Positions 9,401 to 14,800 of a DNA stretch of 64,000 nt are shown here, in pieces (positions within the stretch are counted from its first letter, which is position 1; every line of letters begins with the position of its first letter). The position numbers and the translations under genes are program-made. The notes beneath the pieces were generated by a model. That model had not been told where the DNA came from and made no database searches. It saw nothing but the letters and a program-made list of their open reading frames with translations. This DNA is from Streptomyces tardus (GTDB lineage Bacteria > Actinomycetota > Actinomycetes > Streptomycetales > Streptomycetaceae), in assembly GCF_018101125.2 (NCBI RefSeq), contig NZ_JAELVF020000005.1, forward strand, positions 13,400 through 77,399, given 5' to 3'.

Positions 9401-11494
9401 AGCCCGCAACGCCCGCGACCGCAACGCAACAACCCGCGCACCATCCTCAACCGACAAACCACCCGCCACCACCGCAGCAGCAATCTCCCCCTGCGAATGA
9501 CCCACCACCGCAGCAGGCTCCACACCACCCACACGCCACACCTCAGCCAACGACACCATCACCGCCCACAAAGCAGGCTGCACCACATCAACCCGCTCCA
9601 ACGACGCAGCACCCTCAACCCCCCTCAACACATCAAGCAACGACCAATCCGTAAACGCCTCCAACGCCACACCACACTCAGCAACCCGCGACGCAAACAC
9701 CGACGACGAAGCAAGCAACTCCACCGCCATACCCACCCACTGAGAACCCTGACCCGGAAAAACAAACACCACACCACCGGCGCCCTCACCCGCCGTGCCG
9801 GTCACGGTGGCGGGCGAGGACTCTCCCGCAGCCAGCGCATCGAGCCCGGTGAGCAGCTCGTCGGTGGTGCGGCCGACGACGGCCGCGCGGTGGTCCAGGG
9901 CGACACGGGTGACGGACAGGGCGTGGGCCACATCGAGGGCGCCGGCGTCCGAGGAGCGGACGGCGTCCGCGAGCCGGGCGGCCTGCTCGCGGACCGCCGT
10001 GCGGGTCTTCCCGGAGATCACCCAGGGCAGCCAGCGCCCGTCGGCGTCGGAGCCGTCTGCGTCTGCGGGCGCGTCTGCGGGCGCGGCCTGCTCCTCGGAC
10101 CTGTCCTCGGCGGGCGCCTCCTCCAGGACGAGGTGCGCGTTGGTGCCGCTGACGCCGAACGAGGACACCGCGGCCCTGCGCGGACGGCCGGTCTCGGGCC
10201 AGGCGGTGTGGTCGGTGAGGAGCTCGACACCGCCGTCCGCCCAGTCGGCGTGCGGGGTGGGCGCGTCGATGTGGAGGCTCTTGGGGAGGGTGCCGTGCCG
10301 CATGGCCTGCACCATCTTGATGACGCCCGCGACACCCGAAGCGGCCTGCGTGTGGCCGGTGTTGGACTTGAGGGAGCCGAGCAGCAGCGGCTGGGCGTCG
10401 CCCCGGTCGCGTCCGTAGGTGGCCAGGAGGGCCTGGGCCTCGATGGGGTCGCCGAGGGTGGTGCCGGTGCCGTGCGCCTCGACGACGTCGACCTCGCCCG
10501 CAGTGAGCCCGGAGTCGATGAGGGCCTGACGTATCAGGCGCTGCTGGGAGGGGCCGTTGGGCGCGGTGAGCCCGTTGGAGGCACCGTCCTGGTTGAGGGC
10601 GGAACCACGCACCACCGCGAGGACCGGATGGCCGTTGCGACGGGCGTCGGAGAGGCGCTCCAGCAGGACCAGGCCGACGCCCTCGGACCAGCCGGTGCCG
10701 TCGGCGCCCTCGGCGAACGCCTTGCAGCGACCGTCGGCGGCGAGACCGCGCTGCCGGGAGAACTCGGTGAACATCTTCGGCGTCGACATCACGGTGGCGC
10801 CGCCCGCGAGGGCGAGAGAGCTCTCCCCCTGGCGCAGGGACCGGACCGCGAGGTGGAGCGCGACCAGCGAGGAGGAGCAGGCGGTGTCGACGGTGACCGC
10901 GGGGCCCTCGAAGCCGTACGTGTAGGAGAGCCGGCCGGAGGCCACGGCGACGGTGTTGCCGGTCAGGAGGTGTCCGGCGACCTCCTCCTGACGTCCCCGG
11001 GAGGCGCCGTCGTAGTCGCCGTGTCCAGTGCCGACGAAGACGCCGGTGCTGCTGCCGGTGAGGGTGTCGGGAACGATCCCGGCGCGCTCCAGCGCCTCCC
11101 AGGACGTCTCCAGCAGGAGCCGCTGCTGCGGGTCCATGGCGAGCGCCTCGCGCGGCGAGATACCGAAGAAGGCCGGGTCGAACTCGCCCGCGGTGTGCAG
11201 GAATCCGCCTTCGCGCGTGTACGTGGTGCCGTGGTGCGCGGGGTCCGGGTGGAACAGTCGGTCCAGGTCCCAGCCGCGGTTGTCGGGGAACGCGGAGATG
11301 GCGTCGACACCCTCGCGGGCCAGATCCCACAGATCGTCGGGGGTGCGGACACCGCCCGGGTAGCGGCAGGCCATGCCGACGACGGCGATGGGCTCGCGGT
11401 CGCGGCCCTCGGCCTCGCTCAGCTGCTGCCTGGCCTCCTGAAGGTCGGCGACAGCCCGCTTGAGATACGCGCGGAGCTTGTCCTCGTTCGACAT
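1..11494 (-). CDS. fscB: FscB-like modular type I PKS, 3'-truncated by window edge (modules 2, 3 and start of 4)
   Basis: An uninterrupted frame runs from ATG 11494 to the left edge (3831 codons, no stop). It starts with a docking coiled coil (KLRAYLKRAVADLQEARQQL), not a loading module, so it accepts a chain from another protein, presumably FscA. Module 2: KS Cys206, methylmalonyl AT Ser667, KR Tyr1374, ACP Ser1544. Module 3: KS Cys1778 (DTGCSSS), methylmalonyl AT Ser2240, DH His2547/Asp2718, ER near 3139, KR Tyr3472, ACP Ser3640. The first ~130 residues of KS4 follow. Methylmalonyl+KR then methylmalonyl+full reduction matches C41-OH/C40-methyl and C39-methylene/C38-methyl of the candicidin aromatic side chain. 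The gene lies after the TE gene and is presumably transcribed separately from fscD-E-F. Confidence 0.85.
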   Translation of the reverse strand, partial: MSNEDKLRAYLKRAVADLQEARQQLSEAEGRDREPIAVVGMACRYPGGVRTPDDLWDLAREGVDAISAFPDNRGWDLDRLFHPDPAHHGTTYTREGGFLHTAGEFDPAFFGISPREALAMDPQQRLLLETSWEALERAGIVPDTLTGSSTGVFVGTGHGDYDGASRGRQEEVAGHLLTGNTVAVASGRLSYTYGFEGPAVTVDTACSSSLVALHLAVRSLRQGESSLALAGGATVMSTPKMFTEFSRQRGLAADGRCKAFAEGADGTGWSEGVGLVLLERLSDARRNGHPVLAVVRGSALNQDGASNGLTAPNGPSQQRLIRQALIDSGLTAGEVDVVEAHGTGTTLGDPIEAQALLATYGRDRGDAQPLLLGSLKSNTGHTQAASGVAGVIKMVQAMRHGTLPKSLHIDAPTPHADWADGGVELLTDHTAWPETGRPRRAAVSSFGVSGTNAHLVLEEAPAEDRSEEQAAPADAPADADGSDADGRWLPWVISGKTRTAVREQAARLADAVRSSDAGALDVAHALSVTRVALDHRAAVVGRTTDELLTGLDALAAGESSPATVTGTAGEGAGGVVFVFPGQGSQWVGMAVELLASSSVFASRVAECGVALEAFTDWSLLDVLRGVEGAASLERVDVVQPALWAVMVSLAEVWRVGGVEPAAVVGHSQGEIAAAVVAGGLSVEDGARVVALRSRALRALSGLGGMVSVARGVEEVRSLLGEFGGRIGVAAVNGPSSVVVSGDADVLDVFVERCEGLGVRVRRVAVDYASHSVHVERIEGELAELLSSVVGRSGAVPFYSTVSGSVIDTVELDGSYWYRNLRGTVEFEAATRALLADGFQVFAEISAHPVVATGVQETIEDAGVSAGVVGTLRRDEGGLERFALSLSEAWALGADVDWGVHWDGLRPRRVDLPTYPFQREWYWLTPAESDAPAATGKAADGDFWAAVESGDITRLSSVLEVTGDDVEAFGALLPALATWRRRRTLFSTLDSWRYRVSWSPLTGADGAVPDGRWPALVPAGHADDPWVATVLGALTARGLRVERHDLTGDEDTAALAALLDGPDITGVLSLLALDERPHPDHPALPRGLAAAKDLVHALSGTGARLWALTRGAVAVDSRDPLTSPVQAETWGFGRAVALELPDSWGGLVDLPAAPDARTLSRLAALLDGTEDQIAVRPSGAHVRRLARMPLPDPAPATDASGDVPGDASGAADTPATDDDGIGGWGAHDTVLVTGGTGALGAHVARSLAASGTRHLVLTSRRGADAPGVVDLVRELEGLGARVTVADCDVADRDQLARLLDSLPADLPLTGVVHAAGVLDDGVLDGLTPGRFDAVLRPKTLGTANLDELTRGHELTMFVLFSSIVGVLGNAGQANYAAANAYLDAVAEQRRAAGLPVTSVAWGPWADAGMATADVLADRMSHDGLAPMAPDTAVAALRAAVAEGVPHATVVDVDWQSYAGVLTAARPSPLLGDLPEVRRALETAAATAPAAPDTHALRERLRGLAPAEQDRLLTDLIRAEVATALRHSSPDAIDVNRAFKDLGFDSLTAVEVRNRITAATDVALPTTLLFDYPNTTAVAAHLRTLLLGDERPAAQPVVVSAGVTDEPMAVVAMACRFPGGVTTPEELWDLVAAELDVVSTPPEDRGWDLDAMYDPDPERQGTTYSREGGFIRDVAGFDPAFFGISPREALAMDPQQRLLLETSWETFERAGIDPQTLRNSATGVFVGSITTDYQVRLGGAAAQEELAGHLMTGNASSIASGRLSYTYGFEGPAVTMDTGCSSSMVALHLALQSLRTGECTMALAGGVTVMSTPEPYVEFSRQRGLAADGRCKAFAEGADGMGFAEGVGLVLLERLSDARRNGHPVLAVVRGSALNQDGASNGLTAPNGPSQQRVIRQALANAGLTAGEVDVVEAHGTGTPLGDPIEAQAILATYGQGRAPGQPLLLGSLKSNIGHTQAAAGVAGMMKMVLAMEHGVLPRSLHITNPTPVVDWSSGAVRLLTEATPWPETGRPRRAGISSFGISGTNGHLVLEEAPAEERVEEAAEPVTVGDADADSAAAEGRWLPWVISAKTGAALAEQAARLATRVRASGAAPLDVAHALAVTRAPMDRRAVVVGRDTDTFLAGLDALAAGEASARVVEATAGEGAGGVVFVFPGQGSQWVGMAVELLASSSVFASRVAECGVALEAFTDWSLLDVLRGVEGAASLERVDVVQPALWAVMVSLAEVWRVGGVEPAAVVGHSQGEIAAAVVAGGLSVEDGARVVALRSRALRALSGLGGMVSVARGVEEVRSLLGEFGGRIGVAAVNGPSSVVVSGDADVLDVFVERCEGLGVRVRRVAVDYASHSVHVERIEGELAELLSSVVGRSGAVPFYSTVSGSVIDTVELDGSYWYRNLRGTVEFEAATRALLADGFQVFAEISAHPVVATGVQETIEDAGVRAGVVGTLRRDEGGLERFALSLSEAWALGADVDWGVHWEGLRPRRVDLPTYPFQRQHYWPRFADLGGDVSSAGLDSPDHPLLGASVELAGGDGLVATARWSLRTHPWLADHAVSGTVIVPGTALVESVIRAGDVLGCGRVDELTLQAPVVLQERGEVQVQIGVGVPDQGGCRPVTVHTRATGPDGDTEDLWTLRAQGTLTEPGAPAVERPEDFTVWPPRGATALASDGFYSTLADRGYAFGPVFQGVRAVWSRGDDLFSEVVLPEAVAGDAGRFGIHPALLDAALHAAHLAPGAADGRTVVPFAWSGVALHATGATALRVRVSPDGRDTVSVHLTDPTGAPVAAIERLTVREVAAETLDASARAARDWLFRLDWTPVTPPAAAPAATDWAVLGDPAAEPVAPDGSGDPLPRHTTVSDAVAELPSVAVLFAGAAADGDSTSDVPDTVLDEVLATVQEWLADDRTDTTPLVVVTRGAVATASGDPAHDLRGAAVWGLVRSAQAQYPGRLVLADLDPHTDSWLALPAALASGEPQLALRQGAAYAPRLTRPRGDDVLTVPTGTDTWRLDIPEKGSVDKLDLVPCPEELTTPAAGQLVIEVRAAGLNFRDVLNTLDMYPGPAVLLGAEAAGVVTAVGADVTGFAPGDRVMGLVSGGFATHAVADARMVAPTPDGWTWAQAASVPVAYLTAYYGLRDLAHLQAGESVLVHAAAGGVGMAAAQLARHWGADVYGTAGDHKRDLLRADGWAGDRLASSRTLDFEDRFRATSGGRGVDVVLNSLAGEFIDASLRLLAPGGRLVEMGKTDVRDPGQVVVDHPAVALYQAYELREAGEDRIQEMFRDLTDLFATGALAPLPTVTWDVRHARAAFRHMAQAKHYGKIVLTLPRSWDPEGTVLVTGGVGVLGGILARHLVTRHGMRHLLLTGRRGPDTPGAAELAAELRESGAEVTVAACDAADPDALAALLAAVPAAHPLTAVVHAAGTVDDGALEALTPDRLRTVLAPKADAARNLDRLTRDLDLADLVLFSAGAGVFGNAGQANYAAANTYLDALAHRRRAAGLPTTSLSWGLWADTSALTGQLDATDLARVRRSGVLPLSAADGMALFDAALTEQRPHLVPIRLSTGQLRAETDEIPHLLRALYRGPARRTAEAGTASGTDALRGRLAGLSADDRHTALRDLVGTYAAAVLGHADPDLLHAQRAFRDLGFDSLTAVELRNRLSGATGLRLPATLVFDHPTVAELAAFLDAELFDGLTAAPAAPVAAHAPHGDDEPFAIVGMACRLPGGVRSPEDLWQLLADGTDAIAPFPADRGWNLDALYDAVPAHEGSSRTREGGFLHDAADFDADFFGISPREALAMDPQQRLLLETAWESFERAGIDPRSVRGTRTGVFAGLSSSDYLK
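445..6691 (-). other. FscB module 3: KS-AT(methylmalonyl)-DH-ER-KR-ACP
   Basis: The KS Cys (6161-6163) sits in DTGCSSS instead of DTACSSS. The AT has GHSQG (Ser 4775-4777) and YASH. The DH has HAVSGTVIVP (His 3854-3856) and HPALLDAALHA (Asp 3341-3343). The ER cofactor motif HAAAGGVGMAA lies at about 2047-2080, and the ER has Tyr in PVAYLTAYYG, a feature linked to the (2S) methyl configuration. The KR has VDD for LDD, Tyr at 1079-1081, and Ala (1118-1120) at the usual catalytic Ser position. The ACP Ser is at 575-577. The expected output is a methylene at C39. Confidence 0.83.
4026..5047. repeat. Methylmalonyl AT tract, copy in module 3
   Basis: This 1022 bp stretch is almost identical to 8745-9766 (offset 4719). 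I see three differences: two near the start and one in the ACGCAC/ACTCAC stretch. It covers the AT from FPGQGSQW to the post-AT LPTYPFQR motif. One 60-base line inside counts 60% GC against 75% for a line just outside. Confidence 0.9.
6731..11396 (-). other. FscB module 2: KS-AT(methylmalonyl)-KR(B)-ACP
   Basis: The KS Cys is at 10877-10879. The AT has GHSQG (Ser 9494-9496) and YASH, the methylmalonyl signature, and lies inside a 1022 bp tract duplicated in module 3. There is no DH or ER. The KR has LDD and Tyr (7373-7375), so B type. The ACP Ser is at 6863-6865; its helix 1 reads ATALRH where the others read VLGH. By position it sets the C41 hydroxyl and C40 methyl. Confidence 0.85.
8745..9766. 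repeat. Methylmalonyl AT tract, copy in module 2
   Basis: This is the partner of 4026-5047. The edges fall exactly at the AT domain boundaries. Sequences beyond both edges diverge at once, as expected for a domain-sized recombination or gene conversion event. Confidence 0.9.
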
Positions 11495-11502
11495 CAGGTA
11501 GC

Positions 11503-11508
11503 CCACCT
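11503..11508 (-). promoter_or_regulatory. Ribosome binding site of fscB
   Basis: AGGTGG lies eight bases before the ATG at 11494. The upstream ATG at 11514 is in another frame and meets a TGA at once, so 11494 is the start. Confidence 0.7.
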
Positions 11509-11544
11509 CTCCATGAGATTCCGGAAACGCGAAGTTCGACGAAC

Positions 11545-11601
11545 GGCGATCTCCGAACTCCACGACCCGACCGTTCCGAAGGCCAGTCTGGCGATCTCGG
11601 A
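11545..11601. repeat. Short direct repeat in the fscB leader
   Basis: The 9-mer GGCGATCTC occurs at 11545-11553 and again at 11590-11598. The following bases (CGA versus GGA) extend the match to 11 of 12. The role is unknown. It could be a regulatory half-site or chance. Confidence 0.3.
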
Positions 11602-11617
11602 CTGCGTGTTTCCCTAG
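11602..11617 (-). promoter_or_regulatory. PAS-LuxR (PimM-type) operator-like box 2
   Basis: Read toward fscB the box is CTAGGGAAACACGCAG. It keeps the whole CTAGGGAA half-site and the terminal AG of CTVGGGAWWTCCCBAG, 13 of 16 positions in all. It lies 74 bp downstream of box 1 and about 108 bp before the fscB ATG. Confidence 0.45.
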
Positions 11618-11675
11618 AGCATGGGGACGTTGCGGACGTACGGGGCCCGACAGCGGGCGGTAAGGGCGCGGAGGA

Positions 11676-11691
11676 CTGGTGAATTCCCTCG
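11676..11691 (-). promoter_or_regulatory. PAS-LuxR (PimM-type) operator-like box 1
   Basis: Read toward fscB the box is CGAGGGAATTCACCAG. It matches the published PimM-family operator consensus CTVGGGAWWTCCCBAG at 14 of 16 positions (mismatches at positions 2 and 12). PAS-LuxR activators of this family control polyene clusters. The match was made by eye and binding is inferred. Confidence 0.5.
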
Positions 11692-11768
11692 ACTGTTCTT
11701 GCTATCGGCGGGCGCCACCGGGCTTGGTGTCGGAAGTTTTCGGCGGGACGGCGTTTGCGGGAGCACGC

Positions 11769-11813
11769 CGAAGGCCCGGGACCGGCCGCAGCGCGACCGG
11801 TCCCGGGCCTTCG
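11769..11813 (-). terminator. Hairpin terminator after fscF
   Basis: A perfect 17 bp GC-rich inverted repeat (11769-11785 with 11797-11813, loop 11 bases) begins 15 bp past the fscF stop codon. There is no T-run on the fscF-distal side. Strong GC stems without a U tract are common transcription ends in Streptomyces. Confidence 0.75.
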
Positions 11814-11827
11814 AGTGAGCGCGGTTC

Positions 11828-14800
11828 TCAGCCGGCCGGGGCCGTCTCCGTCCGCGCGGTGGCGCGGTCCTCCAGAGCGGTGAGCCACTCGTGGACGAGG
11901 TCGGCGGCGGGCCCCGAGTCCTCACGGATGAGGGACAGATGGTCGGAGTCGAGGGGCAGGACGTCGGCGCCGGGCACGACCGGCACGAGGAGCCGCTCGG
12001 GGTCCGGCGCGGGGACGCCCTCGATGAGGGCCCGGGTGCACTTGACCTCCAGGACGGGCGCGGTGGTGGGGTGCACGTCCAGGGCGTTGAGGAGCACCAT
12101 CCAGCGACCCATCGCGGAGAGGCGGGAGTTGGTGAGGCGCACCGGGGAGTCGTCGACGGCGGTGAAGTTGAACTTCATCATGCCGTTGTAGTCGACGCCC
12201 TCGTCGCTGTTGTGCTGGATGCTGAGGGTGTCGAGGAGGACGACGGCGGTGGGTCGGATGCCCCAGGTGCTCTCCAGAACACCTGCCGCCGCGTAGGCGA
12301 GGGAGCCTCCGGAGGAGTGGCCGACGAGCACGAAGGGGTTGCCGTCGGCGGCCTGGAGGGCGCTCTCGGCGATGACCCGGGCCGCCGCGGCGGCGTGGGC
12401 GGGCAGCGCCTCACCGGTGTTGAAGCCGACGAGCGGCAGGGCGGCGACGTCGCGGCGGCCCCGGAAGTGCCCGGAGAGGGTGGCGTACTGGTGGACGCCG
12501 CCGTTGGCGGTGGGCGCGCTGACGCAGATCAGCCGGGTGGCGGCGGGCCCCTCGGCGAGCGTCACCGGCCAGGGCAGGTCCTCCAGTTCGGCGGTGACCT
12601 CGAAGGACGGGCGGAGCGCGGCGACGGTGGCGAGCATCCGCTGTGCCTCGCGCAGCTTGCCCTGGGCGAGTCCGTCGAGGAAGAGGCGCTCCATGGAGTC
12701 GTTCTCGGTGGGGCCGCCGCCGGTCTGCGGGGCCGCGCCGCCCTGGGCGCCGAGTTCGGTGCGCAGCCAGGCGGTGAGACCGTTCGGGGAGCCGCTGTCG
12801 TAGACGATGCTGGCGGGCAGCTGGAGGCCGGTGACGTCGCTGAGCTTGCGGCGCAGTTCGATGCCGATCAGGGAGTCGAAGCCGAGTTCGAGGAAGTCGC
12901 GCTCGGGGTCGATCTCGGTCGGGTCGGTGTGGCCGAGCAGCTCGGCGGAGCAGGCGATCACCAGGTCCAGCAGGGCGCTCTCCTGGTCGGCGGCGCCGAG
13001 CGAGGCGAAGCTCTCGCGGAAGGAGACCGCGTCGAGCACCCGGGCCGGAGCGGCGGCCGAGGCGGTCCTGCGGGGTGCGGTGACCAGACCGCGCATCAGC
13101 GGCGGCACCTCGTCGGCGTGGACGGCGGCCGGAGGCGTGCCGAGGGTGGTGGCGACGACGAAGGGGGTACGACGGGCCAGGGCCGCGTCGAGCAGCTCGA
13201 GCGCGCGGCCGCAGGGCAGGGTGTCGATGCCGCGGGAGCGGATGCGCTGGCGTCCGGCGTCGGTGAGCAGCTCGCTCGCCATGCCGTCGTCGAGGTCCCA
13301 GGCGCCCCAGGCGACGGACAGCGCGGGCAGGCCCTGCGCGGCGCGGTACTGGGCGAGGGTGTCCAGGAAGAGATTGCCGGCGACGTAGTTGGCCTGGCCC
13401 GCGCGGGCCGTGACACCGGAGATCGAGGAGTAGAGGACGAACGCCTCGAGGTCGAGGTGGCGGGTGAGGTCGTGCAGATGCCAGGCGGCGTCGGCCTTGG
13501 GCCGCAGCACACCGTCGAGCCGCTCGGGGGTGAGGGAGGTGACGACTGCGTCGTCGAGGACCCCGGCCGCGTGGACGATCCCGGTCAGGGGATGGTCGGC
13601 GGGCACCTCGTCCAGGAGGGCGGCCAGGGCGGCCCGGTCGGTGACGTCGCAGGCGGCGACGGTGACGTGGGCGCCCGACTCGCGCAGTTCGGCGGCGAGT
13701 TCGGCGGCGCCGGGGGCCTCCGCGCCGCGCCGTCCGACCAGCAGCAGCCGGGTGACGTGGTGCTCGGCGACGAGGTGGCGGGCGGTGAGCGCGCCGAGGG
13801 TGCCGGTCCCGCCGGTGATGAGGACGGTGCCGCCGCGGGCGCCGCCGAAGAGGTCGGGCTGACCGGGTCCGTCCTGGTCCTCGGCGGGCGGGGGCAGTTG
13901 GGCGAGGCGGCCGACGAGGAGCCTGCCGGAGCGGACGGCGTTCTGCGGTTCGTCGGCGGCGAGGATCTCGTCGAGGGGCAGCGTGGTGCCGGGTTCGAGG
14001 TCGACGAGGGTGAGGCTGCCGGGGTGTTCGCCCTGGGCGGTGCGGACCATGCCCCAGACGGCGGCGCCCGCGAGGTTGTCCGCCGGGTCGCCCGGCCCGG
14101 CGGTGACGACTCCGCGGGCCACGAAGACGAGCCGGGCGCCCGCCGGGCGCGGTGCGGCCAGCCACTCCTGGAGCAGGCCGAGGGTGGCGCGGGTCGCCCC
14201 GTGGGTGGCGGCGACCGGATCGTCCCCGCTGTCGGGCACGGGCACGAGGACGACGGTGCCGTCCTCGGTGACCTCGTCGAGGGAGGCGAGGGTGGTGCCG
14301 GTGCCGAAGGAGTCGGCCCCTAGGCCCGCGCGGGGGCCGGAGGCGGGTGTGCCGCCGGGCTCGGCGGGCACCCAGTCGAGGCTCAGCAGACAGGCCCGGT
14401 CGGTGGCTCCGGGCCCGAGCAGCCGGGCGGCGGACGAGGGGCGCAGCGCGAGCGCACCGACGGACAGCACGGGACGTCCCGCGGAGTCGACGGCGGCGAG
14501 GGAGACGGTGTCCTCGCCGCCCTTGCCGATGCGCACCCGCAGCCGGGAGGCGCCGGAGGCGTGCAGGGTGACGTCGGACCAGGAGAACGGCAGCAGCCCC
14601 TGGTCGGCGTCCTTGAGATCGACGTACTCCACCGCGTGCAGGGCGGCGGTGAGCAGCGCGGGGTGCATCCCGAAGAGGGCGGCGTCGTCGGCGCGGGCGG
14701 GCAGCTCCAGCTCGGCGAAGACGTCGTCGCCGCGGGTCCAGGCGGCACGCAGCCCCTGGAAGACGGGTCCGTACTCGGTGCGCTCGTAGAAGCCGGTGAG

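Larger units (their letters stand above)
11495..11768 (-). promoter_or_regulatory. Intergenic region and probable fscB promoter
   Basis: This stretch separates the terminator of the fscD-E-F unit from fscB, so fscB very likely has its own promoter here. It is less GC-rich than the coding DNA around it. I see two operator-like boxes (11676-11691 and 11602-11617) and a short direct repeat, listed separately. I see no convincing consensus -35/-10 pair and no open reading frame with coding character. Confidence 0.6.

Noticed and set aside
3841..9830. Insertion sequence or transposon behind the repeated AT tract
   Set aside because: There are no terminal inverted repeats, no target-site duplication and no transposase. 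The tract edges coincide with PKS domain borders, so homologous exchange fits better.
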